Positions 50,044 through 60,502 are shown, counted from the stretch's first letter. The stretch is 64,000 bases of DNA from Anaerolineae bacterium (GCA_020851635.1 JADZCJ010000046.1:62001-126000); one strand, 5' to 3'. Notes: generated by a model from the letters alone, not told the origin. Numbers and translations: made by a program.

Positions 50044-50598
50044 TTATCTGTGGTTATGAGATAGCAGGTCGGATGCGAGGTCAAACGAATTGTCGGCTGC
50101 CGAATCCTCCAGCGCGCGCTCGGCGCGGAGAATATCGCCCGATTCGAAATAATTGCTCTCGTCGTACACATTCAGCCCGGGCATAAAGTTGTCGCGGATG
50201 TATTGCAGAAACTCGCAGAGCGCGATATGCGCGGCGATACCCGCAGACTGTGTGTCTACGGAAAGGGAGGCGCGCTCCCAATATTCATCCGGCTCGTTGA
50301 GCGGTAGGTATGCAATCAGACAACCGGCATTGTTAAACGTGAACCAGAGCGGATCTGCCCTGAGATGCGTCGTAATGAGGATGCCCTCGAGAGCGTCATT
50401 TATCGGCACACGGACAATCTCGCCCGCTCCGCTTGTTGTATCACCGACGGCGACGCGTTCGACATGACCGACGATGGATTCCTCGACGTCGCGATACATC
50501 CACCGCTGTTCGGCGCAATACAAACGCGCCGCGTCGAGCAGAGCTGCCAAACGGGCGCGGTCGTCCAATTTACCGTGGTAATGAATGGTGACGGGCAT
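50044..50598 (-). CDS. hypothetical protein coupled to miaB
   Basis: 184 aa from ATG at 50598 (MPVTIHYHGKLDDRARLAAL), overlapping the miaB stop by ATGA. Mixed alpha/beta with LITTHLRADPLWFTFNNAGCLIAY. No family recognised. Translational coupling to miaB is clear from the overlap. Confidence 0.65.
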   Translation of the reverse strand: MPVTIHYHGKLDDRARLAALLDAARLYCAEQRWMYRDVEESIVGHVERVAVGDTTSGAGEIVRVPINDALEGILITTHLRADPLWFTFNNAGCLIAYLPLNEPDEYWERASLSVDTQSAGIAAHIALCEFLQYIRDNFMPGLNVYDESNYFESGDILRAERALEDSAADNSFDLASDLLSHNHR

Positions 50599-51941
50599 CA
50601 GATCGCGACGTCGCCGATCATGGACCAGGGACCGGTCCAGTTGATCTTGACGTTTGCAAGTTTGCCTTGCCACTCGCGGGTGTCGTCTTGAAAAAAGACG
50701 AGTCTGTTGTTACGCGTGCGTCCCTTCCAACGACCTTTGACCTTGTCTTCGACCAGCACCTCGAGAGTTTGTCCGAGAAATTTCTCGTTGAGCTTGGCGA
50801 CGACCTCGCTTTGCAGTTCATCCAGCGCCACACGGCGGCGTTCTTTTTCCTCGTGGGGAACATCGTCGGTCAAGCGCGAGGCAGATGCGGTGTTGGGGCG
50901 GGGCGAGTACATGGCGAGGTGGGCGACATCCAGTTTCAGTTCCTCGAGAATGTCATAGGTGCCCTGAAATTGTTGCTCGGTCTCGCCCGGAAAGCCGACG
51001 ATGATGTCCGTCGCGATGCTGACGTTTGGGATGCGGCGGCGGATGTTTGCGATGAGCAGGCGATAGTCGTCCACTGTATAGCCGCGCTTCATGCTTTTCA
51101 GAATTTCATTATCGCCCGCCTGAATCGGCACCTCGATATGCTCCATCACTTTTGGGAGTTCGGCGACGGTATCGAGCAGTTCGTCGTTCATGTAGTTGGG
51201 GTGCGAGGTGAGAAAACGAATGCGTTCAAGCCCGTCAATGCTATGTATCACGCGCAAGAGCTCGGGCAGGCGTGGTGCGTCGGGCAGATCATAGCCGTAG
51301 CGGTCAACAATTTGTCCGAGCAGAGTGATTTCTTTGACGCCCTGGTCCACCAACGAGCGGACGTGCGCGGTGATTTCGCCCACGGAACGGGAACGTTCGC
51401 GCCCGCGGCGATAGGGGATGATGCAAAACGTGCAGACGTGGTTGCAGCCAAAAATGATCGGCACATGCGCGCTTACGAGTTGACCTCGCTCGTGGGCGGG
51501 CAAGATAAAGTCGGCGTCCTGGAGGGCGTAGCGCGTTTCGGTCGCATCGCGTTCGAGCCAATAATCGTCGCGCCCGGTTTCTGCTTGCACCCCGCGCTCT
51601 TGCAGCAATTTGACGAGCGCGGAGGGGTCAGAGGGAGCCAAAAAAGCGTCCACGAACGGGAATCTTGCGCGCAGGGGCTTGGGGTCACGGACGCCGACCA
51701 TACAACCCATGACGCCAAAGACGATCTCGGGATTTTTCTGTTTTAGGGGCTTGAGCGACAACAGCCGCGAGACCGCCTTGTCTTCCGGTCCCTGGCGCAC
51801 CACGCAGGTGTTGAGCACCACAACGTCGGCACTTTCGGCGTCGGGCGTGGCGTTTAGACCGAGTTTTTCGAGCTCGGAGGCGAGCCGCTGAGAATCGGCG
51901 GTATTCATCTGGCAGCCGTATGTCGTAATATGGTATTTCAT
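50598..51941 (-). CDS. miaB: tRNA methylthiotransferase MiaB
   Basis: 447 aa from ATG 51941 (MKYHITTYGCQMNTADSQRL). The UPF0004 domain has Cys10 and Cys in VVVLNTCVVRQGPEDKA; the radical-SAM cluster is GCNHVCTFCIIPYRRG (CxxxCxxC); a TRAM domain ends the protein (TLEVLVEDKVKGRWKGRTRNN). It adds a methylthio group to i6A37 in tRNA. The frame is open upstream to 51998, but the start chosen fits the family. Confidence 0.94.
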   Translation of the reverse strand: MKYHITTYGCQMNTADSQRLASELEKLGLNATPDAESADVVVLNTCVVRQGPEDKAVSRLLSLKPLKQKNPEIVFGVMGCMVGVRDPKPLRARFPFVDAFLAPSDPSALVKLLQERGVQAETGRDDYWLERDATETRYALQDADFILPAHERGQLVSAHVPIIFGCNHVCTFCIIPYRRGRERSRSVGEITAHVRSLVDQGVKEITLLGQIVDRYGYDLPDAPRLPELLRVIHSIDGLERIRFLTSHPNYMNDELLDTVAELPKVMEHIEVPIQAGDNEILKSMKRGYTVDDYRLLIANIRRRIPNVSIATDIIVGFPGETEQQFQGTYDILEELKLDVAHLAMYSPRPNTASASRLTDDVPHEEKERRRVALDELQSEVVAKLNEKFLGQTLEVLVEDKVKGRWKGRTRNNRLVFFQDDTREWQGKLANVKINWTGPWSMIGDVAI

Positions 51942-52059
51942 GCGAACCAATTTGTACTCGAATCGCGTTCCGTTGGCAAAATAGTCATATTTTGCCACGA
52001 GAAGCCATTGTAGGACGGGTTGGTGGGGGTGTCAAACGAATGTTGCAGACGGCTTGGCG

Positions 52060-52830
52060 CTATGGTTTCCGCGCGATCAACACGACCTCGTGAAGTGTAA
52101 AGAACAATTGCGCGCCGTCCCGGCGCGGCATCAACCAGGCGCGCACGGGTTCGGGCGCAGTCTCGAGCCACTGACGCAGCTTGACTTTTAATTCACTGTT
52201 GGCGCCTATGCGGTCGGCCCACGGGTCAAATTCCATTTCCTTTGTAAGCTCTTGAGTGTGTTCCACGGCGGCGCCTGCGTCGGTGAACATCGCCACAAGG
52301 CGCGGAATGGGATATTCCCAATGGTGCGAGGGATCGCGCAGCTGCTCCCAATGGTTTACATGACCGGCTGTTACCTTGTCGGGTGGAACAATGTTGTCCG
52401 TGAAACCGATCAAGCCGCCGGATTTGCAGACGCGCACCATTTCGGCAATGGCTCGACGCGCATCGGGATAGTGATGCAGCGCAATACGATTGGTCACAAG
52501 ATCAAACTCGCCGTCGGCAAAGGGCAGATTTTCGGCGTCGGCGATGCGAAATTCGACGTTGGTGATGCCCTGTCCGCGAATAAAGTGTTCGGCGGCGGCG
52601 AGCATTTCGGGCGTGAGGTCGGATGCAACCACCTCGCGCACGTATGGCGCAAAGGCGAGAGCGGTATGTCCGCCGCCTGTGGATACATCCAGCGCGCGCC
52701 AATCCTTTTGGGGCTGAATCAATTCGACCAGACGTTTCAAACTTTCGCCCCTGGCATGGACGCTGCTGGTCACATAGCTCTCTGCGTGCAGCCCATACTG
52801 TTGTTTTACAAGATCCTTGGTATCTGCCAT
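52060..52830 (-). CDS. class I SAM-dependent methyltransferase (UbiE/MenG-like)
   Basis: 256 aa from ATG 52830 (MADTKDLVKQQYGLHAESYV). DWRALDVSTGGGHTALAFAPYV is SAM motif I, VVASDLTPEMLAAAEHF motif II, and NLPFADGEFDLVTNRIALHHYPD motif post-I. Small-molecule methyltransferase of Methyltransf_11 type; the substrate is unknown. Confidence 0.85.
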   Translation of the reverse strand: MADTKDLVKQQYGLHAESYVTSSVHARGESLKRLVELIQPQKDWRALDVSTGGGHTALAFAPYVREVVASDLTPEMLAAAEHFIRGQGITNVEFRIADAENLPFADGEFDLVTNRIALHHYPDARRAIAEMVRVCKSGGLIGFTDNIVPPDKVTAGHVNHWEQLRDPSHHWEYPIPRLVAMFTDAGAAVEHTQELTKEMEFDPWADRIGANSELKVKLRQWLETAPEPVRAWLMPRRDGAQLFFTLHEVVLIARKP

Positions 52831-52831
52831 T

Positions 52832-54520
52832 TCAATCTCCATCGTTGATTAAATAAATTATGCCACCGTCGTCAGGAAGTTCGGCGAGTCCCGCGTCCCA
52901 TGGCGCGGAGGGCGCATCAAGTTGTTTTGCGAGACGCGTATCTGTCGCGAGAAGGATGCTCCCTTGCGACACTCGCTCGCGCAAAAAATCGAGTGTGGCA
53001 CCATCCAAGTCTTGAGCACGTGCCGCGACAATGATATAGGGCGCGGATTGGACCGATTGCAATGTGCGCGGGGATGAGGCAATGATAATGTTGCGGTCGG
53101 CGAACGCGCGCGCATAGGGTGTGGTGTCGAACCAATCGGGCGGGGGACCGGCGGCGCGTGTAGTGGCAAGGGCATCGTAGAGCGTGCGCGGCGCGGGGAC
53201 GAGCGCAATGTCGGGAGCGGTCGGCGCCGTTTGACGGTTACGCAAGCGGGAGAAGGTGCGGTTCACTGCGATCTCGATGGCGAGCGGATCATATGTCGTG
53301 GGATGGTCATAGTTCAAAAGCCCCTGCTGCTTGACGTTATAGTTCCAGGCAAAAATGCCCCAAAGATTGGCGCCCATCCGCGCGGGGAGGTCGCGCAAGA
53401 GCAAGAGATTTGTGACCGCGTCGGAGAGTTCGAGTGGGGACGCGGATTCCTGGGCAAGTCCCCACGCGTTCACGCCGCCCCAGAGCGCGATCTGCTTTTG
53501 ATAGAGCCGCGAATAGGCCCCGATGGTCGTCAGGAATAATTTGAGCTGTGCCGCCTCATCTGTCGTGGCGGCTTTGGACGGCAAATCGTCGTGCAGGTAG
53601 GCGTCAAACGAGACGACGAAATTTCCGGGTGTTTTCTCAAACAGCGTTTCGATCTCGGGGAGACCCCACACGCGCCGCGCGGTCTCGCCGCCGTGAAAGG
53701 ACATGGTCGTCAAGATATTGGGATTGATACGACGCCACTCGTTGGCGCTCCACGTCGCGTAATCGGCAATGACGCCCGCCTGAAATTCTCCAAGCTTCCA
53801 GCGGTCCGCCCGCGCGAGCCGGTCCATGTCAAGCCCGTAGCGACGGCGAAATTCGTCGCGCGCGGCATCAGAATAATCGCCACCCATTGGCTCGTCGGCG
53901 AGCGAGAGCATGACGATCACATCGTCATATCGGGAAAGCCATTCAGTTTGAATCCACTCATAGTATCGGGAAATGTCGCGCCGATATTGTGCGGAATAGG
54001 GCGAGGCGGTGTAGCCGCTGTCATAGAGTTCGAGGGGTTCGCTGTCTGCCTTGCGGCGCAGCTCGTTCGGGTGTGTCTCGTTCCACGCACTGCCCATCTG
54101 GATTTGGTAGCCGATGGGCAAGACGACCTCCAGCCCCGCCGCGCGTGCGGCATCGAGCGCGCGTTTGATCGCGTCCGCCATCGCGCGGGCGTCCACATAA
54201 AGCGGGTCATCCGCGTCCTGCAACGCCGCATAGACCGCATACGACATGCCCGGCTCTAGTTTGTTTGCGTCCACTTCGCCCGGGTTGTTGTGCCCGATCC
54301 AAACCGCATTCGCCCCATTCGCCCGCATCCGCGCAAAGTCATCAAGCATTTTCTCGTAGGACACCTCAGGATAGGCGTCATATGCCCAGCCGGTGCGAAG
54401 AGTAGGGATTTCAGAGTTCTGCTTTGGGGTATTCGAATGACGGGAGTTGAGGTGCCCGGGAATTGGCGAGAATCCTGCCAGCGCGAGAAACAAAAGAGAT
54501 AAGAGCAGTGCGCGAACCAT
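52832..54520 (-). CDS. secreted TIM-barrel glycoside-hydrolase-like protein
   Basis: 562 aa from ATG 54520. Signal peptide MVRALLLSLLFLALAGFSP. The following domain looks like a (beta/alpha)8 hydrolase: RMRANGANAVWIGHNN, VVLPIGYQIQMGSAWNETHP, VIVMLSLADEPMGGD (possible acid/base Glu in ADEP), and ALWGGVNAWGLAQESASPLELS (possible second Glu). The C-terminal ~130 residues look like a GATase/beta-trefoil-free alpha/beta domain as in GH42-type enzymes. Family not assignable with certainty. Confidence 0.6.
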   Translation of the reverse strand: MVRALLLSLLFLALAGFSPIPGHLNSRHSNTPKQNSEIPTLRTGWAYDAYPEVSYEKMLDDFARMRANGANAVWIGHNNPGEVDANKLEPGMSYAVYAALQDADDPLYVDARAMADAIKRALDAARAAGLEVVLPIGYQIQMGSAWNETHPNELRRKADSEPLELYDSGYTASPYSAQYRRDISRYYEWIQTEWLSRYDDVIVMLSLADEPMGGDYSDAARDEFRRRYGLDMDRLARADRWKLGEFQAGVIADYATWSANEWRRINPNILTTMSFHGGETARRVWGLPEIETLFEKTPGNFVVSFDAYLHDDLPSKAATTDEAAQLKLFLTTIGAYSRLYQKQIALWGGVNAWGLAQESASPLELSDAVTNLLLLRDLPARMGANLWGIFAWNYNVKQQGLLNYDHPTTYDPLAIEIAVNRTFSRLRNRQTAPTAPDIALVPAPRTLYDALATTRAAGPPPDWFDTTPYARAFADRNIIIASSPRTLQSVQSAPYIIVAARAQDLDGATLDFLRERVSQGSILLATDTRLAKQLDAPSAPWDAGLAELPDDGGIIYLINDGD

Positions 54521-54530
54521 GTCGCCAAGG

Positions 54531-54539
54531 ATTATAGCA
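54531..54539 (-). promoter_or_regulatory. extended -10 promoter, nearly leaderless, for the TIM-barrel gene
   Basis: On the minus strand TGCTATAAT is an exact extended -10. The ATG lies 10 bases downstream, so the mRNA would have almost no leader. The hairpin AGAGGCGT/ACGCCTCT (54551-54598) lies just upstream. Confidence 0.45.
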
Positions 54540-54550
54540 GAGGAAGGGGG

Positions 54551-54598
54551 AGAGGCGTAAGAGAACGAAGGTTGATTCAACCGATCATAGCACGCCTC
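54551..54598 (-). terminator. stem-loop between the 162-aa protein gene and the TIM-barrel gene
   Basis: AGAGGCGT and ACGCCTCT form an 8-bp stem enclosing an inner hairpin GGTTG/CAACC. It lies directly after the minus-strand gene ending at 54601. A T-rich run flanks it on the plus strand, so its direction is unclear. Confidence 0.45.
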
Positions 54599-54600
54599 TT

Positions 54601-55089
54601 TTATTTGTGTTCGTTATCTTGTGCTCGTCTTGCGAATTCCGTTGCCCTTTGTGGATCAAACCCTGAGCGGTGGTAGGCGTCAAAGGGAAGGGTGGGGTCT
54701 ATTTGTGTCTGGTCGGGTAGACGAAGGCGAAAGCGGCGACATAGGTCAATCATCGCCTTGCCATACTCGATGTCGCGCGCGAGATGTTCGGTCAAGTGAT
54801 CAACGAACAAGAGCGTTTCAGAAGTATCCTGCTCGAATGCCACGATGGCATCGCCAAACAGCCAACTGTCCAGGGCGTGACGCTTTTTGAGCGTTGGGCG
54901 TATCCGGCGGAGGGTTTCGACCAGGAGACGATATTTTTCTTGCAACCCGATACGCTCCAGCTCGATTTGCTCCGGGTCAATTGATTTTTCAAATAGGACC
55001 GCCATCGGCAAGGTCGCATGATAGGTGACTCTGCCGGCGGCATCCTGTGCGGGCTGCACCTTGACCGCAATCCGCAGGGGGCGGTTCAT
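54601..55089 (-). CDS. unknown protein coupled to a GHKL ATPase
   Basis: 162 aa, start overlapping the ATPase stop by ATGA. Mostly helical (PEQIELERIGLQEKYRLLVETLRRI, LFVDHLTEHLARDIEYGKAMI). No recognised family. The overlap suggests a two-gene unit, probably a partner subunit. Confidence 0.62.
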   Translation of the reverse strand: MNRPLRIAVKVQPAQDAAGRVTYHATLPMAVLFEKSIDPEQIELERIGLQEKYRLLVETLRRIRPTLKKRHALDSWLFGDAIVAFEQDTSETLLFVDHLTEHLARDIEYGKAMIDLCRRFRLRLPDQTQIDPTLPFDAYHRSGFDPQRATEFARRAQDNEHK

Positions 55090-56615
55090 AATCGCTCGCC
55101 CCAGAGCGCAAAGAATTTTCGTTGCAAATCGAGCACCTGTCGCCAGTTCGGCTCTTGCTGCTGGTTCTCCATCGTAAATTCAATCACGCTCAGACAGACA
55201 CACTTGAACAGGTGATAATTCAGGTTGTTGGATTGTGCCGCTTTGCGATACGCCGGATGTGCCAGATTGACAACGACCGTAGTGCCATCAAACCAGGATT
55301 CTTCGCTCTTGTCGTCGCGCGCCTCTTCCGAGATATGGACGCCGCCGCGAATCACGCGCGGGCGAATTTCGCCGGTCATTGCCTCACCGAGTGTGGAAAG
55401 CAGGGCGTTATGTTTTTCCTGGCTTGGGGGCGCCGCTTCGCCCGGTGTGGGCGCATCGTCCTCTTGTTCCGCGCTGACGAGTTTTGGCGGCAGCCGGTCT
55501 CCGCTTGCGACGAGGTCTTGTCCGGGTCCGATCACTGCCGCGTCCTGGCGCGCGTGAGACGCGAACATGGAGAGCTCGGGCATACTGCGTAAAATCGAAT
55601 TGATTTCGCGTTCCGCCGTCGCAAATTGTGCGGTGGATTTCCGCGGCGCGCGTTCGATCAGTTTGTTTTTTTCCAACCAGAGCGTAAATTCGTTCTGAGC
55701 GCGTCTGAAAAATGTCTCCCAGCGAGGATTGCCTTTGATAAAGCGCCCCTTGTCGGTTGTAACGGCTTCGATCAAATACGGCGCTTCGATCCAGCCAAAA
55801 ATCTGTTCCTTGTCGCGCGGTTCCTTTTTGAAATAGGACCGCTCGATGACCTTGCCATACGTGCAGAGCATAATGCCGGGAGGAATGGGCGGGTCGTCGG
55901 CGCCGGTGTAAACGCCGAACCAGCCAAATGCCTTGGTCTCTCGCGAGACCCGGACGGTCATTTCTTGAAAGTGGGCGAGTTTGTTTTCGAGCGCGCTTTC
56001 GAGGAGGGGCTTGTTGTCGAGAAGCAGGGTTACGCCATTCGCATAACGGGCGATGATTTCGGGATATTGCTTGCGAATCCCGCGATCAATCAACGGGTAA
56101 AAATGTTCAAACATCCAGCGCTGAATGAGTTTGCGCGAATAAAAGTGTTTGGACTCGTGCCCGAGATACAGAATCACCTTGGTGCCGTGATGGTCGAGAG
56201 AAGGCAGCTCATGTTCGACCACGCGATAAGGCGCGTCGTCGCCTTTGAGATGCCAGTCGGAATAGCCACGCCAGTCCTGGGACGAGGTTTCGGTCACGAC
56301 GTGGGTACAAAAATTGAGCGCGAGTTTCGCGCCCTGTCCGGCAAAACCGATGCCTGTGCCGCGCCGTTTTGAAGAGGCGGCAAAATCGTGATAGTTCTTG
56401 AACTGTGTCTCGTTCATGCCATGACCATCGTCCTCGACAATCACGCGCGCATTTTCAGCATCATATGTCAGGTTGATCCTGGTCGCGCGGGCGTCCAGGG
56501 CGTTGGCGACGAGTTCCAAAAGTGTGGCAATCTGTGGCGCAAAATCGTATTGGTCCTGGATGTTTTGAACGAGGCGGCGGACATTGACGCCGGATTTGGA
56601 GGAGAAGGTAGACAT
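55086..56615 (-). CDS. GHKL-type ATPase (HSP90/histidine-kinase-like, MORC/MutL-type ATP-binding domain)
   Basis: 509 aa from ATG 56615 (MSTFSSKSGVNVRRLVQNIQ). The Bergerat fold is clear: LLELVANALDARATRINL (N box with Glu and Asn), VIVEDDGHGM (G1) and GTGIGFAGQGAKLAL (G2). No His-kinase phosphoacceptor domain. The middle (~200-330) and C-terminal regions are unassigned. Similar stand-alone ATPases occur in DNA-repair and defence contexts; an HNH gene is 87 bases upstream. Confidence 0.78.
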   Translation of the reverse strand: MSTFSSKSGVNVRRLVQNIQDQYDFAPQIATLLELVANALDARATRINLTYDAENARVIVEDDGHGMNETQFKNYHDFAASSKRRGTGIGFAGQGAKLALNFCTHVVTETSSQDWRGYSDWHLKGDDAPYRVVEHELPSLDHHGTKVILYLGHESKHFYSRKLIQRWMFEHFYPLIDRGIRKQYPEIIARYANGVTLLLDNKPLLESALENKLAHFQEMTVRVSRETKAFGWFGVYTGADDPPIPPGIMLCTYGKVIERSYFKKEPRDKEQIFGWIEAPYLIEAVTTDKGRFIKGNPRWETFFRRAQNEFTLWLEKNKLIERAPRKSTAQFATAEREINSILRSMPELSMFASHARQDAAVIGPGQDLVASGDRLPPKLVSAEQEDDAPTPGEAAPPSQEKHNALLSTLGEAMTGEIRPRVIRGGVHISEEARDDKSEESWFDGTTVVVNLAHPAYRKAAQSNNLNYHLFKCVCLSVIEFTMENQQQEPNWRQVLDLQRKFFALWGERL

Positions 56616-56702
56616 GAAAGGGAATTTTGATTTTCGATTTTGGATTTTCAATTGGGTCAGGCATTGATTTGATTCCGAGGCGATGTCAATCCTGACTCGT
56701 CA

Positions 56703-57131
56703 TTATTTCAGAGGAGGGTGCCAGCCCGCAACGATCCACAATTGTCTTGCTGCAACAATATCAGGGTCATTCATCTTGAGCGTGGTTACCGTTGCACGTC
56801 CGATGGGCGTGAGTCCACTGATGGTTGCACCGGCTTGGACCCATTCGAAATGTTCAGTCCATCGGTCCGACCGAGGATTGAATAATGGAACCTGCGCGCC
56901 AGTCTCAGAATCAATGGCTTGTGTGCGGTCTGATTTGTGACTGTTGCAGTGGGGACATGCAACCCACAGGTTATTTTCTTCGGAGCTTCCTCCTCGCGCC
57001 TCGGGAGTAATGTGGTCAATCTCCAGGAGAGGTCCAATCACGATCTGAGAGGTTTGACAATAACCACATCGAAAGTTCGCGGACTCAAAGACGCGCTGTC
57101 GCAATTCGGCGCTGATGCGAGAGAGAGACAT
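56703..57131 (-). CDS. HNH endonuclease
   Basis: 142 aa. CGYCQTSQ and CPHCNSH (two CxxC zinc pairs) flank the catalytic HNH core LEIDHITPEARGGSSEENNLWVACP (His, Asn, His). The C-terminal ~70 residues are an extra domain. Its gene is separated by 1 base from the upstream ribbon-like protein gene, so they are cotranscribed. Confidence 0.88.
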   Translation of the reverse strand: MSLSRISAELRQRVFESANFRCGYCQTSQIVIGPLLEIDHITPEARGGSSEENNLWVACPHCNSHKSDRTQAIDSETGAQVPLFNPRSDRWTEHFEWVQAGATISGLTPIGRATVTTLKMNDPDIVAARQLWIVAGWHPPLK

Positions 57132-57132
57132 G

Positions 57133-57555
57133 CTATTCGAGAGGGTCGAATTGTTTCAGATTACCAATATCATAGCCGCGATGTTTCAACAAGACTGCCG
57201 CTTGCGCGCGGACTAGAATTGTCTCTTTGTAGAGCGCAAGCAGGTCCTGCTCTTCCTTTTGGTCTGGAGCGTCCAGTCCTGTGCGCTGCATTTGATCATG
57301 AAGGTCCTGGAGCCGTCCTCGTGTGGCTTGGGGCATTGTGGTACGTGCCGCCTGCCATAATGCGGCATCATTCAGGTATGCCATTTGCGCGAGGGCAGTG
57401 CGTAATGGACCCGATGGCATCTCCATCACCGGCGCTGCTGCGCTTACGGCTTCGATCAGGACATCGTTGAATGGGCGATGCGCTTTTTCTGCAGCGCGTT
57501 GTATCTGCTGGTACACTGCTTCGGGAAGCTCTAGCTGGATGGTTTGTGCCGACAT
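57133..57555 (-). CDS. small helical protein paired with HNH nuclease (antitoxin-like)
   Basis: 140 aa. IQLELPEAVYQQIQRAAEKAHRPFNDVLIEAV near the N-terminus resembles a ribbon-helix-helix DNA-binding unit, followed by a Gln/Leu-rich helical part. Immediately precedes the HNH gene. A regulator or antitoxin role is inferred only from fold and placement. Confidence 0.65.
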   Translation of the reverse strand: MSAQTIQLELPEAVYQQIQRAAEKAHRPFNDVLIEAVSAAAPVMEMPSGPLRTALAQMAYLNDAALWQAARTTMPQATRGRLQDLHDQMQRTGLDAPDQKEEQDLLALYKETILVRAQAAVLLKHRGYDIGNLKQFDPLE

Positions 57556-57583
57556 TTTCCCTCCACACAGATTATACTGGCAT

Positions 57584-60502
57584 TTACTTGACGTTCAATA
57601 CGCGCTTGAGCCACTGTCCCGTGTACGAGTCTTGGATCAGGGCGACGTCTTCGGGCGTGCCTTGGGCGATGACGCGTCCGCCGGCGTTGCCGCCTTCGGG
57701 ACCGAGGTCAATGATCCAATCGGCGGTCTTGATGACATCAAGATTGTGCTCGATGACTACGACGGTGTTGCCCGTGTCCACCAGACGTTGAAGGACGCCA
57801 AGCAGTTTTTCAACATCGGCAGCATGCAGACCAACCGTGGGTTCGTCGAGAATATAGAGGGTGCGCCCCGTCGCGCGCTTGGAGAGCTCTTTGGCGAGTT
57901 TGATGCGCTGAGCTTCGCCGCCGCTGAGCGTGGTGGCGGGTTGTCCGAGCCGAATATAGCCGAGACCCACATCGCGGAGGGTTTCGGTCTTGCGGGCGAT
58001 GGCGGGAATGTTTTGGAAGAATTCGACCGCTTCGTTGACCGTCATGTCCAGAACCTGCGCTATATTCTTGCCGCGATATTGAATTTCGAGCGCTTCACGG
58101 TTGTAACGCTTGCCGTGACAGACTTCGCAAGGCACATAGACATCGGGCAGGAACTGCATTTCGATTTTGATGATGCCGTCGCCCTCACATGCCTCACAGC
58201 GCCCGCCTTTGACGTTGAACGAAAAGCGCCCTGCCTTGTAGCCGCGCGCCTTGGCTTCGTTCGTCATGGCAAAGACCTCGCGAATGTCGCCGAACGCGGC
58301 GGTATAGGTCGCCGGATTGGAACGCGGGGTGCGCCCGATGGGTGACTGGTCTATATCAATCACCTTGTCGAGCGCGTCGGTGCCGGTGATGGAATCATGC
58401 TTGCCGGCGGACTCGTGCGCGCCGTTCAAGACCTGCGCCAGCTTTTTGTAGAGAATGTCTACGGTGAGCGATGACTTGCCCGAGCCGGAAACACCTGTGA
58501 CGCACACGAATTTGCCGAGCGGAATCTTGACGTCAATGCTCTTGAGATTGTTTTCGCGCGCGCCCTTGATGGTCAGAAATTTGCCATTCCCCTGTCGCCG
58601 CGTTTTCGGAATCGTGATCTTGCGCTTGCCGCTGAGAAACTGCCCGGTGACGGATTTTGGGTTCCTGGCGACCTGATCGCGCGTGCCCGCGGCAATCACC
58701 TGACCGCCGTGTTCGCCCGCGCCGGGACCCATGTCCACTATATAATCGGCGTGGTTGATGGTGTCTTCGTCGTGCTCGACGACGAGGACGGTGTTGCCCA
58801 AATCGCGGAGGCGCATCAGCGTCTCGAGCAGGCGCGCGTTGTCGCGCTGGTGCAGACCAATACTCGGCTCATCCAAAATATACAGCACGCCCATGAGCTG
58901 GGAGCCGATTTGGGTGGCGAGGCGAATGCGCTGACCCTCGCCACCGCTCAGGGTGTTGGCGGGACGGTCAATGGTCAGATAATCGAGACCGACGTTGACG
59001 AGGAAACCGAGCCGCGCGCGGATCTCTTTGAGAATCTGATTCGAGATGGTCAGTTCTTTGGCGTTGAGTTTTCCGGGCAGCGCCTCGAAAAATTCGCTGG
59101 CTTGGCCGATGCTCATGCTTGTAATATCAACGATGTTCTTGTTGTCAATGGTGACGGCGAGCGCTTCGGGTTTGAGCCGTTGACCTTTGCACACGGGGCA
59201 GGGACGCGAGGACATGTATTGTTCGATGTTTTGACGAATATAGTCCGAATCGGTCTCTTTGTAGCGGCGCATGAGATTGGGAATGACGCCTTCAAAACTG
59301 GTCTCGTACTCGCGCTTGTTGCCAAATTGGTTTTCGTACTGGACGCGGATGCGCTCGCCGTTGGTGCCGTAGAGAATCTTGTCCTTGTCGGCGCGCTTGA
59401 GCTGGCGCACGGGGACATCCATGTCAAAGTGATATTTGCGCGCGACCGCTTCCAAAAGTTTGCCGAAATAACTGTCGGCGGCGCTGTCCATGCCGTTGGT
59501 GCGAATGGCGCCCTCGCTGAGCGAGAGTTCCTGGTTTGGCATGATCAAATCGGGGTCAATTTCGAGCTGTGTGCCGAGACCCATGCAGGCGGGACAGGCG
59601 CCGTGCGGCGTGTTGAATGAAAAGGTGCGCGGCTCGATTTCGCCGAGTGAAACGTGTCCGAGGGGACAGGCAAAGTTTTCGGAAAAGATGACGTCGTCCT
59701 GTTCGCGCCCCTCAGCGGCGTTGTCGTTCCCGTTGGCTTGAGCGCCATTCGTCTTGGCGAATCCGGCAGGGAGTTGTTTGTTGACGAGCACAACGCCCTG
59801 ACCCAACTTGAGCGCGGTCTCGATGGAATCGGCAAGGCGCGTGTCGTCATTTCCTTCGGCTTTGACGACGAGGCGGTCAACGACCGCTTCAATGCTGGTC
59901 TGTTTGTAGCGGTCGAGCTTGAGTTCTTCGTTTACGTCGAAAATCTCGCCGTTGACGCGGACGCGCACAAAACCCGCCTTGCGAATGTCCTCGAATACTT
60001 TTTTGTGCTCGCCTTTGCGGTCTTTGATGAGCGGGGCGAGAATCATGATGCGCGTGCCGTCGGGGAACTGTTTGATGGTGTCCACCATCTGCTCGATGCT
60101 TTGGCGTTGAATGACTCGCCCGCAGACCGGACAATGCGGCGTGCCCGCGCGCGCAAAGAGCAGGCGCAAATGGTCATAGACTTCGGTCACGGTGCCGACG
60201 GTGGAACGGGGATTGTGGCTGGCGCCTTTTTGGTCAATCGAAATTGCTGGCGACAAGCCCTCGATCAGGTCTACGTCGGGTTTTTCCATCAAACCGAGAA
60301 ACTGGCGGGCATAGGCGGAAAGCGACTCGACATAGCGCCGTTGCCCCTCGGCATAGATCGTGTCGAACGCAAGAGATGATTTGCCCGAGCCGGATAGACC
60401 GGTGATGACGACCAGTTGGTCGCGCGGAATTTCGACGTTTATATTTTTCAGATTATGCTCGCGCGCGCCGCGCACGATCAGTTTGTCTTGAGATTTAGCC
60501 AT
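57584..60502 (-). CDS. uvrA: excinuclease ABC subunit A
   Basis: About 972 aa from ATG 60502 ([23 protein letters not shown]). Two ABC ATPase halves with Walker [10 protein letters not shown] and GVSGSGKSS, signature [12 protein letters not shown] and [12 protein letters not shown], and zinc motifs CPVCGRV, CPVCKGQ and CEACEGDG...CEVCHGK. It scans for bulky DNA lesions with UvrB. An SOS-box-like dyad lies 44 bases upstream. Confidence 0.97.
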   Translation of the reverse strand: MAKSQDKLIVRGAREHNLKNINVEIPRDQLVVITGLSGSGKSSLAFDTIYAEGQRRYVESLSAYARQFLGLMEKPDVDLIEGLSPAISIDQKGASHNPRSTVGTVTEVYDHLRLLFARAGTPHCPVCGRVIQRQSIEQMVDTIKQFPDGTRIMILAPLIKDRKGEHKKVFEDIRKAGFVRVRVNGEIFDVNEELKLDRYKQTSIEAVVDRLVVKAEGNDDTRLADSIETALKLGQGVVLVNKQLPAGFAKTNGAQANGNDNAAEGREQDDVIFSENFACPLGHVSLGEIEPRTFSFNTPHGACPACMGLGTQLEIDPDLIMPNQELSLSEGAIRTNGMDSAADSYFGKLLEAVARKYHFDMDVPVRQLKRADKDKILYGTNGERIRVQYENQFGNKREYETSFEGVIPNLMRRYKETDSDYIRQNIEQYMSSRPCPVCKGQRLKPEALAVTIDNKNIVDITSMSIGQASEFFEALPGKLNAKELTISNQILKEIRARLGFLVNVGLDYLTIDRPANTLSGGEGQRIRLATQIGSQLMGVLYILDEPSIGLHQRDNARLLETLMRLRDLGNTVLVVEHDEDTINHADYIVDMGPGAGEHGGQVIAAGTRDQVARNPKSVTGQFLSGKRKITIPKTRRQGNGKFLTIKGARENNLKSIDVKIPLGKFVCVTGVSGSGKSSLTVDILYKKLAQVLNGAHESAGKHDSITGTDALDKVIDIDQSPIGRTPRSNPATYTAAFGDIREVFAMTNEAKARGYKAGRFSFNVKGGRCEACEGDGIIKIEMQFLPDVYVPCEVCHGKRYNREALEIQYRGKNIAQVLDMTVNEAVEFFQNIPAIARKTETLRDVGLGYIRLGQPATTLSGGEAQRIKLAKELSKRATGRTLYILDEPTVGLHAADVEKLLGVLQRLVDTGNTVVVIEHNLDVIKTADWIIDLGPEGGNAGGRVIAQGTPEDVALIQDSYTGQWLKRVLNVK

